DNA from: Actinomycetota bacterium
Lineage (GTDB): Bacteria; Actinomycetota; Actinomycetes; Nanopelagicales; Nanopelagicaceae
Assembly: GCA_009698975.1 (NCBI GenBank)
Contig: WLPB01000038.1
Span: 1-8,039, forward strand
Reading direction: 5' to 3'
Length of the DNA stretch: 8,039 bases
In this document: positions 7,437-8,039 of the stretch, one piece after another
How positions within the stretch are numbered: position 1 is the stretch's first letter
Layout: every line of letters starts with the position of its first letter
Position numbers and translations under genes: made by a program
Notes under the pieces: generated by a model
The model's database searches: none
What the model saw: only the letters and a program-made list of their open reading frames with translations
What the model was told of the DNA's origin: nothing

Positions 7437-8039
7437 ATGGGAAAGAAAGTCACCGTTGTCGGAGCCGGATTCTACGGATCAACGACTGCACTTCGTCTAG
7501 CTGAATACAACATCTTCGATGAAGTTGTGCTGACAGATATTCTAGAAGGTAAGCCAGAGGGCCTCGCTCTCGATATGAATCAATCACGTTCTATCGAAGG
7601 TTTTGAGACAAAGATTATTGGTGCAACCACCACTGCAGAAGGCGCTGGTTACGAGAAGACAGCAAATTCAGATGTCGTTGTTATCACTGCAGGTTTGCCG
7701 CGCAAGCCAGGTATGAGCCGGATGGATCTCATCGGTGTCAATGCCGGAATCGTTCGCGGAGTTGCCGAGAACATTGCCAAGCACTCACCGAATGCAGTCA
7801 TCATCGTGGTTTCAAATCCACTTGATGAGATGACAGCGCTGGCGCAGATTGCCACAAACTTTCCAAAAAATCGTGTCATGGGTCAGGCTGGAATGCTTGA
7901 TACAGCTCGCTTTACAAACTTTGTCGCAGAAAAGCTTGGCGTTCCAGTAGCTTCAGTGAAGACACTGACTCTGGGTTCACATGGTGACACTATGGTTCCA
8001 GTCCCAAGTCGATGCACCGTCGATGGCGTTGCGCTATCG
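7437..8039 (+). CDS. mdh: Malate dehydrogenase, LDH-like type, N-terminal part (3' end outside window)
   Basis: This enzyme oxidises malate to oxaloacetate with NAD+ in the TCA cycle. The 201 residues visible are about two thirds of a typical 310-320-residue protein. The Rossmann loop is VVGAGFYGSTTA (7-18), and D34 in VVLTDILEG marks NAD over NADP preference. AGLPRKPGMSRMDL (85-98) holds R89 at the position equivalent to Gln102 of lactate dehydrogenase; arginine there selects oxaloacetate/malate over pyruvate/lactate. R95 corresponds to LDH Arg109. SNPLDEMT (126-133), D155 and R158 in MLDTARF (153-159), and the catalytic H182 in GSHGDTMVP complete the active site. The sequence belongs to the LDH-like MDH group and not to the GAAGQIGY-type MDH known from Streptomyces and Mycobacterium. 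It is preceded by its own inverted repeat. Confidence 0.93.
   Translation, partial: MGKKVTVVGAGFYGSTTALRLAEYNIFDEVVLTDILEGKPEGLALDMNQSRSIEGFETKIIGATTTAEGAGYEKTANSDVVVITAGLPRKPGMSRMDLIGVNAGIVRGVAENIAKHSPNAVIIVVSNPLDEMTALAQIATNFPKNRVMGQAGMLDTARFTNFVAEKLGVPVASVKTLTLGSHGDTMVPVPSRCTVDGVALS

Noticed and set aside
1..8039. Search for CRISPR, toxin-antitoxin, transposase, tRNA or rRNA, riboswitch or phage signals
   Set aside because: Coding regions fill nearly the whole window with recognisable core genes, the longest gap is 60 nt, and no repeat arrays, integrase-like proteins or structured RNA were apparent by eye.

Overview
The window is a compact stretch of actinobacterial core-metabolism genes, all on the + strand, with almost no non-coding DNA. 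The order is pcrA (3' end only), sucC, sucD, a DUF6350-type membrane protein, purN, purH, folD, a small DUF3017-type membrane protein, and mdh (5' end only). From memory, this order, and especially the two uncharacterised membrane families between sucD/purN and folD/mdh, is a hallmark of Actinobacteria. The base composition looks roughly balanced by eye and spacers are very short (1 to 60 nt). That points to a moderate-GC, streamlined actinobacterium, for example a freshwater acI/Nanopelagicales-type lineage, rather than a high-GC soil genus. The lineage is an inference and not proven by anything in the window.

Layout. Bases 1-1014 encode the C-terminal 337 residues of a PcrA/UvrD helicase, including motifs V and VI and the C-terminal Tudor-like domain. 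A 60-nt gap follows. sucC (1075-2241, GTG start with a strong Shine-Dalgarno) and sucD (2241-3122) encode succinyl-CoA synthetase and share one base (TAATG). The DUF6350 gene (3129-4202) follows after 6 nt and overlaps purN (4199-4759) by 4 nt (ATGA). purH (4762-6309) follows after 2 nt and folD (6325-7167) after 15 nt. The DUF3017-type gene (7155-7397) starts inside the end of folD. A 39-nt gap then leads to mdh (7437 to the window edge).

How the genes fit together. SucCD and Mdh are TCA-cycle steps that bracket a one-carbon/purine block. FolD makes 10-formyl-THF, which PurN and PurH both consume, so the supplier and two users of one cofactor are adjacent. sucC to the DUF3017 gene looks like one translationally coupled operon. 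mdh is the only downstream gene with visible regulatory DNA of its own: an 18-bp near-perfect inverted repeat just upstream of its ribosome binding site.

Nothing here looks like a mobile element, CRISPR array, defence system or RNA gene. The most notable points are the inverted repeat before mdh and the LDH-like (rather than classical actinobacterial) type of the malate dehydrogenase at this locus.
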